NCBI GenBank assembly: GCA_008931825.1
Contig: QXVZ01018683.1
Coordinates: forward strand, 1 to 21,469
DNA from: Phallusia fumigata
Lineage: Eukaryota > Chordata > Ascidiacea > Phlebobranchia > Ascidiidae
Reading direction: 5' to 3'
DNA: 21,469 nucleotides
The translations under genes and the position numbers were made by a program. Position 1 is the stretch's first letter. Every line of letters begins with the position of its first letter. Shown here piece by piece: positions 8,668-17,467 of the stretch. Below the pieces are notes generated by a model. The model saw only the letters and a program-made list of their open reading frames with translations, was not told the origin of the DNA and did not search any database.

Positions 8668-10127
8668 CTGTGAATAAACGCTCAAGGTTTGCGACGGGCC
8701 CCGCGTGGTTTTTACTAACTAGGTGTGTTTGTTCGTGATATATGTTTTCAATAGCGATCTAACATTAAAAAAACTATTTTTATCAAAGTTAAAATTAAAT
8801 AAAATTTATTTGCTGTCAGGTTAACTGTTATTAACTATCGAGCAAAAAAAATTACAAAAAAAACATTACTTAACATTTAATTAAAAAAAAATAAGAATAA
8901 TGGTCGGTGGTCAAATACATCTTTCGATTGTGAACTCGCGATCGACGTTTTGTTGGAGTTGATTGATTACTAGATATGCGCTTTATATTACATGTGATTG
9001 ATCGCAACTTTCGATTTATCTCGAGCTTTAAGTTTTAAATTCGACAAGGCTATTGGCGATTTGTGTGCCAAGTTTCGTGAATAGACGTTATTGTGTGTCG
9101 ACCTATAATAGCGTTCATTGTTATCCGACAAGCAAAGTCTGTGGCGGCGACTTGTTTATTGACGTTTATGTGTTCACTCGTATAAGTCGGCGCTGTTGGG
9201 TGTTTACCCTAACTAGAGAAGGAGTGCGGAGGCCCGAAAACAGAGAGCGTTTACCCACAGTAAAGTCTAACAACTAACACCCTTTAATTTTCAGCATAAT
9301 CTGTTAGTCTGGCTTGCTAACTCCTGTGACGACACAATTGGCTTTCTGTCCAAATAATTGTGCTGCTGTCACGGTGGCGCGCGAAGAGTGGCGGGTGACG
9401 GTGCGGGGTTTCGTGCAGGCAAATGCGGAGTGATTAGGGAACAAAACAGTCGATGCGGTTCGCAATCGATTTGATGTAAGGTGACCACATAAGCAACAAA
9501 TGCACGACGAATCCCCGTTAAGCGGGGCTCGTGTGTTGATGTGAGTGATAGAAAGTGAAGTAGCTCGGGTACCAACCTTGATCTGCTTGTTGTCGAAATT
9601 GTGCATCATGCCGTTGAGAAGGATCTTGCGCCGGAGTTCTTGAACTGAGCGCGAGATCTCTGACGAAACGCGGATTTCGGCGTGACGTTTTCGTGCTGAT
9701 GTTCTGCGAAACGAAAATTGAGTTAAAAACAAGTCTAAATTTTTGACAAGTTTCCAATTTTATACACGAAGTCACAAAAGTTACAAGGCTAGAATATTCG
9801 TTTCTACCTCAGTGCTTGCCCGTGCCAGTCGCGCGCGTGTTACACGGTTTGGGCTAAAACCGTCAACGCTACGTAATTGTTTTCGTAACGCTATAAGCTC
9901 CCAAGCGAGCGACGCCGCGTCATCAAAATCGAGCTCGGGCGCTTAGTAAAAAATTGGCGACGATCGAGACTCTCGGCTCGGCCAAAAACATTTTTTTCTC
10001 ACCTTGTGTGTAACAAGAGGTCTTGGACCAACTGCGGGTGTACGACCGTCTCGGTTGGTTGTGACGCAGGGCGCGCGTCACAGGCGACGATGACGTAGAG
10101 TAGGATGACCAAAGCAAAACGAATCAT
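8590..10127 (-). CDS. PTH/PTHrP/TIP39-like secreted prohormone (3 coding exons)
   Basis: Predicted precursor of a secreted peptide hormone of the parathyroid hormone family, which acts outside the cell on class B1 GPCRs. Coding parts: 10127-10003, 9703-9577 and 8667-8590. They join in phase 2 and phase 0 to give about 109 residues: signal peptide (1-18), propeptide (19-48) ending S-A-R-K-R, then up to 61 residues of peptide beginning H-A-E-I. Seen: the peptide contains S-V-Q-E-L-R-R-K, close to S-I-Q-D-L-R-R-R of PTHrP; E-I at positions 3-4 as in PTH S-E-I; and L-N-x-x-M-H as in TIP39. Known: vertebrate PTH-family genes also split the propeptide with an intron just before the dibasic site. 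An in-frame ATG 24 bases upstream (10151) could add eight residues, but the hydrophobic segment favours 10127. The frame is closed by a TAA further upstream. Alternatives are other class B ligands (GHRH/PACAP-like). Family call is inference; the gene structure is well supported. Confidence 0.75.
8668..9576 (-). other. Intron 3 of the prohormone gene
   Basis: Phase-0 intron of 909 bases, with A/T-rich homopolymer runs in 8760-8900. Its first 270 bases stay open in the exon 3 frame, to a stop at 9306-9304. A plus-strand 74-codon frame at 9053-9277 lies inside it and shows no recognisable features. Confidence 0.5.
9577..9703 (-). CDS. Prohormone exon 3: dibasic cleavage site and receptor-binding peptide
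   Basis: The acceptor is TTCGCAG (AG at 9705-9704) and the donor is CAAG before GTTGGT (intron starts 9576). The exon has one base completing Arg, then 42 codons: T-S-A-R-K-R followed by 36 residues starting H-A-E-I-R-V-S-S-E-I. Lys-Arg directly before His is a prohormone convertase site. Peptide residues 13-20 are S-V-Q-E-L-R-R-K and 23-28 are L-N-G-M-M-H. This is the length (about 36) and amphipathic C-terminal helix pattern of the PTH 1-34 region. Aligned to PTH numbering there is one residue fewer at the N-terminus, so peptide Glu3 matches PTH Glu4. The frame stays open into the intron for 90 more codons, so retention would give a longer product. Base composition is more GC-rich than the flanking introns, as expected of coding sequence. 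Confidence 0.8.
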
Positions 10128-10158
10128 TGCGCTTTGTGTTGACGATTGCATGTTTTTT
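10003..10158 (-). CDS. Prohormone exon 2: start codon, signal peptide, most of propeptide
   Basis: On the minus strand a splice acceptor (TTGATCCACAG, AG at 10160-10159) is followed by seven bases, an ATG at 10151, and a second in-frame ATG at 10127. From 10127 the frame begins M-I-R-F-A-L-V-I-L-L-Y-V-I-V-A-C-D-A, a classic signal peptide: one Arg, a hydrophobic core of about twelve residues, and small residues before a likely cut after Ala18. The remainder (R-P-A-S-Q-P-T-E...) is a hydrophilic propeptide. The exon ends at CACACAAG before GTGAGA, a strong donor. From 10127 it holds 41 codons plus two bases, so the intron is phase 2. The first base of exon 3 completes an Arg codon. An upstream in-frame TAA near 10180 shows that translation must start within this exon, unless another exon is spliced in. 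Confidence 0.75.
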
Positions 10159-10458
10159 CTGTGGATCAAAAAAGTTCGTTATTTTAAAAATATTTTTTTT
10201 CACTTGGATTCGCGTCAATATTTTCCGACTTTTTTGCGGCCTCCGGTCACTTCGTCAGAAGCCGCGACGCGAGGTCGTTACGTGAAATCGAAAGGCGCTG
10301 TGTGTTTACAGTTTATGACGCCGCTATCCTTTGATAATTACAATTAAAAAAATAAACTGCGTTCACAGGTCGGCATCAAGCCGCTTGCTGGCAAATTTCT
10401 CGGTAAATGGGAATTTTTCATGAACCCGAAAAACCATTGTCGGGCCGATTTAATAAAC

Positions 10459-10500
10459 ATAAAACCCAGCATGGTTTGATATAAAACCCAGACTGGTTTA
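10459..10500. repeat. Two-copy 22-bp repeat with near-palindromic core upstream of the prohormone ATG
   Basis: Two units start at 10459 and 10481. Each begins ATAAAACCCAG and ends TGGTTT, so each has an AAACC...GGTTT dyad with a six-base centre. They lie about 330-370 bases upstream of the prohormone ATG, inside the predicted leader intron or, if there is no leader exon, in the proximal promoter. A paired transcription-factor site is plausible; the factor is unknown. Confidence 0.5.
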
Positions 10501-10542
10501 CGACTTTACCAAATGTTTGCACAGTCGTCCCATAATACTTAC

Positions 10543-10649
10543 GTTTATTGTTGGTGGTCTTCTTGTAGCGTTGTAAATATCGTTGTATAACAGTATTCGT
10601 ACAGCAGTGTACTTTTTCAAAAGTCGTTTCTTATTTTTAGCTACGTGTT
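10543..10649 (-). other. Candidate 5' UTR exon of the prohormone gene
   Basis: A 107-base segment bounded on the minus strand by a strong acceptor (TTTTTCCGTTTTCCAG, AG at 10651-10650) and a near-consensus donor (GTAAGTAT, intron starts 10542). It contains no ATG, which suits a leader exon, and it would splice to the acceptor at 10158 just seven bases before an ATG. Vertebrate PTH genes likewise have a non-coding first exon before the signal-peptide exon. An acceptor means that a further exon should lie upstream. Caveat: one frame is open throughout (35 codons, Lys/Arg-rich) and its phase fits the candidate exon at 11068-10935. It could therefore belong to a different gene. Confidence 0.45.
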
Positions 10650-10934
10650 CTGGAAAACGGAAAAATATTGTCATGAAATCTTGGCATGTTTGTTTAAAAT
10701 GCCATAAACTTAATATCTGCACTGCTATTCAATTTTTTGTTAACTGCGCAAACTCTTTGCATTGCTTTGCTACACTAAAGGCCTGTTGACCGTCGAATTT
10801 CCATTCCGTCGATCGAGTATCCATATGTTCGTGTTTTATGGCAATTGCAATTCAGTTTGCACCAAAGACGTCTCTCCTTACGCCGTCTGCTAACCGAAGC
10901 TGCCCAGGATCGTGCTAAGCGATCTGTGCTTTAC

Positions 10935-11068
10935 CTTTCGACCGGAGGCTGTATTTAAGCGCCCGGACCTCGGAAAAAAAGCCGTAGCGACTTCTTTTCT
11001 CGTCGCTTTCGCTCAATAGACCAAAGCGCGTGCTGACGTCAGACGCCGCCGGGGTAGCGGACCTATTT
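10935..11068 (-). CDS. Candidate coding exon, unknown gene
   Basis: The acceptor AGGTTTACAG (AG 11070-11069) is preceded by a pyrimidine-containing tract, and the donor GAAAG is followed by GTAAAG (intron starts 10934). Only one frame is open across: 44 full codons, including S-D-E-K-R-S-R-Y-G-F-F-S-E-V-R. It enters in phase 2 and leaves in phase 1. The segment is GC-richer than its surroundings and contains a CRE palindrome (11034-11041). The phase also fits 12888-12800 upstream and 10649-10543 downstream. No family recognised. Confidence 0.25.
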
Positions 11069-11776
11069 CTGTAAACCTCGCCAGCAGGGGACAAGATAAT
11101 GCCAATCACCATGAACCTCGGGCGCTTTGCTGTGGCTTATCCGGCCGACAACGTAAAGGACGGTTGACCGCGTTGGTGACTCGCCAGGACAACGCTTTCT
11201 CACAACAAGACCCATAGGAAACACTTTGGGTGGGTCTGTGGAACCTTTCATCGCTTCGGGCCGATTCGCCGGACCTTCTCAGAGATAAACCGATTTCATA
11301 CTTGTGATGTCATTGGGGCTAAGCGTTTGTCACTGATAGGAAGTATATTTGGGTATATTTAGCTGGCTTACACAAGTCCCCCATTCAACTCCACGCTTCC
11401 TTGTTATGACTGGTAATCGCCCCGCCTTTTATGACGTACGTACGCATTGTGACTAACAATCCCGACGGAAGTTGGAGGATGTACTGAGATTCTCTACCCT
11501 TGTCCCCACTTACGTGAGAACAAAGATATGAGAAATTCAAACCCTTTCGACACACACATGCTTATGCCGAACCATCATACGCCGCACAATCGCCTGTTGT
11601 GAGAACAATATTTTCACAAACATACTCGGTATTCTGTTGCCCAATCTTGTTTAGTAAACGTGTAAGCGTATTTACGGTACACGATTGGCGACAACAAGCG
11701 CGCCTGGATTATATTTTACAACCATATCGAGTCTCGCTCCTTGACATCGAAGTCGCGTGTCGACTGGAGTGTCGTG

Positions 11777-11793
11777 ACACTTGTAACAAGTGT
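11777..11793. repeat. 17-bp perfect inverted repeat
   Basis: ACACTTGT-A-ACAAGTGT, two perfect 8-base arms around one base. It contains CACTTG/CAAGTG words resembling E-box or NK-homeodomain sites. It is too tight for an RNA hairpin, so a dimeric protein-binding site is more likely. Confidence 0.45.
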
Positions 11794-12799
11794 GGATCAA
11801 TTGTTTTGCGGAGAACGAGACTCCTACTCTCGAGAGGACGCCAGTTTGACATTGCGGCCTTCTGATGTGCTCGTACGTGCTTTGACATGTTGCAGTTGGT
11901 TTCAACTCTTCTCCATGTGCAACTTGGACTGCATTTCAGCTGCGATACAAAGGACCATTACATCTTTGCACTTTGGTCATGTAAAATTGGCAGTTGTTTT
12001 TCAATTACCGAGTGTCGTTCGATCGCATTGAGCAAACTATGTTTTCATTTGTTCGGTTAAAGCGACACAAAAATTATTAATTTTGTGTTTAAAATGGCCG
12101 ACAATCCGAACTTTCCATGAATTCCCTCGGAGCAATTTATATGTTTTATTTTATTGGTTGTTAAACTGTTTCGTAACAATATTTCCTGGTGAAGTCGGTC
12201 AAGTTGTTGTAAGCTTTTAAAATCACTCGCCGTGACTCTTAACAACTTTTCAATACATTTTTTAATTTGGTTTTTGCGTTTTGGCGTTCATAAAAATAAG
12301 GCACATTTGTCTACGTGTAGAAGGAGAGGAATTGTAACCTCCGCAATGTCTGTAGACGTTACGTTTCCCGAGGAACCAATTCTGCAACCGTTCGCCCACA
12401 ATTATTCCGCTACCACACCTGCCAATGCGGTTCCGTCATTTATTTTTGAACACAATTTCAGGTCTGCGGCCAGTGTGTGGGCGGGAGGCGGCTTTCTACC
12501 TCTTGTTCTCGTGACTGGAACTGCATTTTCAGTGTTTCGTGGCCTTGCGTTGGCTTGAACAGCCCTGGTGCATGTTCAGTTGGGATCCGCAGTTGAGAAT
12601 CACTAGCCTCAGTACAGCATCACAACAAGCTTCTTGCTCCTTCGTTATCTTAGCCTGTTTTCGGGTGTGATGGACAGAAACTGCCTGAGCCGCGTGGTTT
12701 GAATTCCGCGGCGCGCTGTCAATTATTGAACGATTCCAATCAGCGGCCGAGTGTTTGTGTCTGCGATGGCATCGTACTTCCCCAGTTCAGTTTGCTCAC

Positions 12800-12888
12800 C
12801 GATAGCGCCAGTAACGAGTTGAGGATATCTCGACGGACACCTTTTCCGAGAAGTGGAGTTGTGACGTCGCAAACACAGTCTTACACAC
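12800..12888 (-). CDS. Candidate coding exon, unknown gene
   Basis: The 89 bases lie between ACGACACATTAG (acceptor, AG 12890-12889) and CGCTATCG followed by GTGAGC (donor). One frame reads V-C-K-T-V-F-A-T-S-Q-L-H-F-S-E-K-V-S-V-E and continues to R-Y-W-R-Y, an alternating beta-strand-like pattern. It leaves in phase 2, matching the entry phase of 11068-10935. Not recognised. Phase agreement has a one-in-three chance of being accidental. Confidence 0.2.
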
Positions 12889-12967
12889 CTAATGTGTCGT
12901 TGAAACAAGTCACGGTAATCACGTTCGAGTCTCAATGTCTTTGACTTCAATCGGCTAAATGGTAATG

Positions 12968-13057
12968 AGCGGGCGGTGTTTAGCAAATATCGATGATAAG
13001 TTGCTCGTTAAGATATCATCGAAACTGGGTGAAATCTTTGTCCCGTCCCCGCCCGCT
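12968..13057. repeat. Nested inverted repeats (two arm pairs)
   Basis: The outer arms are AGCGGGCGG (12968-12976) and CCGCCCGCT (13049-13057). The inner arms are TCGATGATA (12990-12998) and TATCATCGA (13014-13022). Both pairs are perfect 9-base inverted repeats sharing almost the same centre, but the sequence between outer and inner arms does not pair. The outer arms contain GC-box (GGGCGG) words. Confidence 0.5.
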
Positions 13058-14160
13058 AATTTGGTTTTAAACTAGCGAGAAATCGCCGCTTTTCGGTCGA
13101 TAAGAAAAACGTTTATTTGCTAAACAATCTTTATGATCTTTTATCCGTTAAGTTTATGTAATGAATGCGCAATTACGGGTTAAACGTTGTTTCTTAACGC
13201 TTTTTTATTGCAAACGTCCTAAAATGCGCTTCCCTGACTAAACATTTTAAGATCATTTTCTCTTGAAGGTTAGAGATCGAAAATGTTGAAGAGATATGAT
13301 CTGCGTCTCCAAGAACAAACGGTTGTTCCATGCGTAGGCAGTTAAACAATCTAATGCATTCCAAGTTGTCGCATCATCGCCTGGCGTAGATATGTTTAGC
13401 GCATTAGCGTGTGGATTGACCTTTTTTCAACAGGAGCGGTTTTTGTAGAGTTTTTTTGTATGTTGTCTTACAATGCTGTTAGTATTATTACACTGTAGCG
13501 TTTCCATTCAAGTATTGAAATGACCCTCGCACGTTACAGATTAACTTAAGTGGTGCTTGCATTGCATTTTTTGTTTAACTGTATCAGGCGCCAAATCTGC
13601 ATGTACGCACTGCTGCCTAAGATTTTGTGAAGCTTATCAACCGGTTTCGGTATCAAATTAACACTAAGGGAACGATAAGGCAATTAGGCCCGCGCCGGCA
13701 GTTCACCGTGAAGTCTATAACATTCACCTTAACCACAGCGCTAATTGAACAACTGCAAGTCTGTTACCTTTGCAGACAGACGCCCGCCACTTTAGATCTG
13801 CATGTTCACGGTCCTTGGGGTTAAAGCGGGTTATACTGAACCGGTTTGCTGCATTTAATCATTGTCTAAAGCGACGGTGTCGACAGGTATAGATCTTGCA
13901 GCAACGAACCCCCGCGGGATTGTGGCGCAATTTGGTTTGCCCTCGATTTCACGCGTCATAGTGCAGCAACGAGTTTGGGGATTATATTGGCGCCTCGGTT
14001 CAACTTATTACGAAAGTCGATACTTTTCCCTGACATTATCACTCGGCTTCGAAGACGGCGGGTTATTTGCCTGGATTTCGCGCCAATTCCAGTTCCTCTG
14101 ATGAATAACCCCGGCTAACTGTTTTTACCCACCATACCCTTGTAAGAATATCGAAATAGC

Positions 14161-14189
14161 GCAATTAAAGGCAATTATTGGCAATTACC
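14161..14189. repeat. Three 10-bp tandem units with homeodomain-like core
   Basis: GCAATTA recurs exactly at 14161, 14171 and 14181 (units gcaattaaag, gcaattattg, gcaattacc). CAATTA is a typical homeodomain core. One-helical-turn spacing would place three sites on one face of the DNA. Confidence 0.5.
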
Positions 14190-16834
14190 ACGCGCGCCCG
14201 GCGTCGGCGAGAAGATTTTTTGACATATTGTTGGCGTCATCATGTATTGCGCTCGTGCCGCTTGGGTATGACGTAAAGGTGACACGTGAGTCAAGCTTGG
14301 AACCCGTGGTTTTAGAGTTCTTGAAACACATGATTTTGATGAAAAATATAGTGTCCAGGAGTTGCGCAATAGGGGCGTTGATTGTCACGTTTTGAGATTT
14401 CCCAACGAAATATTGGTAATTTCCCACAGTTATTGACCGAATCTTCGCCGCGCTACCATCTTAGTTGTTAGCGCCACAATTACTTTTAACGAGTTGTTTG
14501 CTTACATCTCGTATCGGCAAATGTAGACATTGTTTGTTGAAGATACTGTATCACTTCGCATACCTTTACTAAAAAAATTCCAAAAATCCTTTCGCTTATC
14601 GCGTTGTTCCTCACATGTCGTCATAGCGGTGATGTCACAAGCACGTGACGCGTTGTGAGAATTTCGCTTCAGCGATGAGAAAGCGCCAAGTAATTCGTTC
14701 TCTGCAAGTCGTTAATTGACATCCTTTGAGATTGAGTATTTCGCTAAGTCACCATTTACCGAACTTGAGTTTTCCCTTTCTCCTCGTGTTTCATCACAAT
14801 GTCACCTCTCCAGCGTCGACACTACGCGTGTAGTTTATATTGGGGATCATCGTGTCGCCTTCAACCCTTAGTTAAACAGCCGTCAAGTGATTCACTTATC
14901 CACGGGTTCGTCACCCTTAAGTCCCGTTGAGCGAGTATTGAACGTTGTTCAAGCATCGTCTCGTTCTTGTTTGATCGCTTTTTCGGCGGCGTTTTCACGC
15001 TTCCAAGGCCGTTGAACCATCGCCATTTTGCGCAACAATTGTCATCTGTTGCCAAACATTCGTTAGTGCGTCACGTGTGTCGGGTGGTGGGCTTCGGCAG
15101 AAATATGGCGCATATTCTTTCGAGTAACTCTCTGTCAAAACAAGGGTCTTTTGTCGAACTATATCGTCTGCGAATGCGAGGCTGGTGCGAAATCGTCGGG
15201 GAATTCGGACTGGAGTATCTTGTATAATGTGCAAACGTTTTTGTTCCTTCATACTTAGATATCAGATCAATCAACAAGATAACGCCTGCTTTATTAACCC
15301 GACGAAGAGTTGCAGTCTGGCAAGGGCAATTTATTAACTCTGTATCCACCACTTGGGGTTGTATACAGACAATTCTGGAGTAAAAATAAGACCAACGAAC
15401 CCAAACTGTTTGCTAAAACATTCACTTGGGTTCATTTGACGATTGTTTTTTCACACATTTTTTTTAAATTCAAGGCTAGCGGTATTTGTGAAGTTAAAGA
15501 TGTCATTAATTAACAATTACCCACCGACTAAGAAGCCCGAATTTGCTCGTCGGACTGTTTATGACTTGATTTTGTCATAATCTTCGTCATCGCCAGTGTT
15601 GTGATTTCATTGTTTTTAGGTCTAGTTTTTCTGGACGTACTTATATGGTTTTCACTTTCTTTTTCACCAAATATTGTTGCCCGGTTTTGCGTGTTTATCC
15701 GCGAAAAATCTGACGGAACCCAAAACGTGCGCAGCCTACGAGAGTAAAATCGCAAAAGTCCCCGATAAAATCAATGGTGTTGCTCAATTAATTCGGTCGC
15801 GTGACTAGCGTGGCAGTCAAGTGTTTAAGCCGTGTTCTAGCCAAAGTCAACGCTGTTGCCCAAACAGTAAAATGTCAAGCTCAGTCTTCGGGCAATAACC
15901 GCACAATGTGCATTGCTGTTGTGTGAGACCTGTCAGGCGACCTCAGGGTTATCGTCTATCAAGTGCGATCAATCCGCAAATCAAGTTCCAGCGCAGCCAC
16001 ATGATCACTCATACGTCAAGACATTTGCTCAGCGATAATTGCGCATCCCAGACCAATTGCTACTCGCAGGTCTGCGCTCGTGGGCGAAGTATTAAAAAAG
16101 ATCATGCAAATTGGACATGTCTGGTGTCGACATTGAGTGATAAATCTATTTGCTTAGTCATGTCCCGAATCGGGCAAAGTGGCACGGGAAGAAATATCGC
16201 TGTGTCATTGTGGTGGTTAGTTTTGCAACATAAACTGCAATGGTGAGTAAAATCTGTTACGATTGAGTTATTGCCACTGATATGTTTTAGTTAACGTACA
16301 ACTAATGGCATGTAACTGACATAGCAAACTAAAAATTTGAAAAATTAGGTCTAAAATTCCCGCTATCAAAACGCTGTTGTTATCTGGGCTGCAAGCAAGA
16401 AAAGTTTATTTCTTGATATTTATATGTGCCATTTTGAGCTTTTGCTACCAAGTCAACTCTCGACAAATGTTGTAGCAATATGCCTCGATGAACGCCCTAT
16501 CCAAAGACAATAAGTCAAATCAATTTAACCTTGTAATGAGTCGTATGTTATAGAAAACACCAGTTGCGTGTTTTTATACAAAGTTTCTCAGGTCACAACT
16601 TATAGCATGTCTCTGGACACCGTAATACGCGTATGCACGATCCAATAACGGTATCGTGCGCAGCGAAAAATCGAACCATAACTTAATTCCCGGTCGCTGG
16701 TAAGTGGATTATCGGGTTGCTCCCTGGGCCATCGCACTCGATAAACAAGACCTCCTCCAACCAATACCGGCAATCATTTGCTCAACGCTTATTGCAGCAA
16801 AACACGTCAAGCTAATATTGATCGCAAAGCTTAG
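14190..16834. other. Long stretch with no supported gene
   Basis: Overlapping frames occur on both strands at 14106-14427, 14861-15352 and 15908-16246. In each place at least two strands or frames look equally open, so none can be preferred. No repeat, RNA gene or promoter was recognised. Confidence 0.3.
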
Positions 16835-17467
16835 ATTACCCCCCTGGCCAAGTTCGACGAGGTCCGACGCTGCTGTATGCTTGGCCTATTTGTCGAGGGC
16901 GATTGTCGGGCCTGTTATGAAACATTGGTTGTTTGCTTATGCCCCAGGTAAGTACTCGTAATTACAGCGTCCCGACCAGGTAAATAACGGGGTCAAGATA
17001 TTTTTAGCGACACATTTTTGTCGTTCTTTGCTGCACCACGTTCTTATTTTGTCCAAGAGTTGGCTTTGCGGCAATTGGGTGAGACAAAGCCGTTTAAAGA
17101 CACAATAAAAGTCATTCTAAACTTAAGAAATCCTATTGATGTTGCCAAGTGGCGTTTAGTGGTTCTCGATAGCTGCGTAATGCGCACTTGCACATATCTC
17201 CACTTCGCTGGATGCCTGGCGGAGGTAGTCACCGCGTTTAACCGGCTCTTAAGAAATGATGCCTGCCAAACGCCACGGTCGTGTAAGCTCCTAATCACAC
17301 ACTGTTGTTTTGTCTTCTGTGTCACACACTCGCGAACAGCCGACATTACGTCAGCCTTCTGTCTCTTACCTGTGCAAGCCAAGCACAATGGAAGACAATG
17401 TGACTCCTCCACTGAGTCAGTTCAATTTCTGGCTCAACCCGACTACTTTGATCGTCGGCGCGTATAA
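16835..17467 (+). CDS. Candidate two-exon Cys-rich gene fragment with a 60-base intron
   Basis: Exon i (16835-16947, after CTTAG, or from 16853 after GGCCAAG) ends CCCCAG before GTAAGTAC, a near-consensus donor. A Cys-rich frame (C-C-M-L-G-L-F-V-E-G-D-C-R-A-C-Y, then C-L-C-P) ends in phase 2. Sixty bases on, ATATTTTTAG is an acceptor. Exon ii from 17008 supplies the missing base and continues in the longest open frame of the window, to a TAA at 17465-17467. That frame is open from 16988, 160 codons. The product is Cys-rich with hydrophobic patches near L-L-I-T-H-C-C-F-V-F-C. No start codon was seen upstream and no family recognised. A competing 122-codon frame lies opposite, and a 68-codon ATG frame at 17388-17594 overlaps. 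Could be a diverged gene, a pseudogene or chance. Confidence 0.22.

Noticed and set aside
14106..14427. Two opposing open frames (about 97 plus-strand codons, 80 minus-strand codons) that both look protein-like
   Set aside because: When both strands look equally coding and neither has a start or recognisable motif, chance is the simpler explanation.
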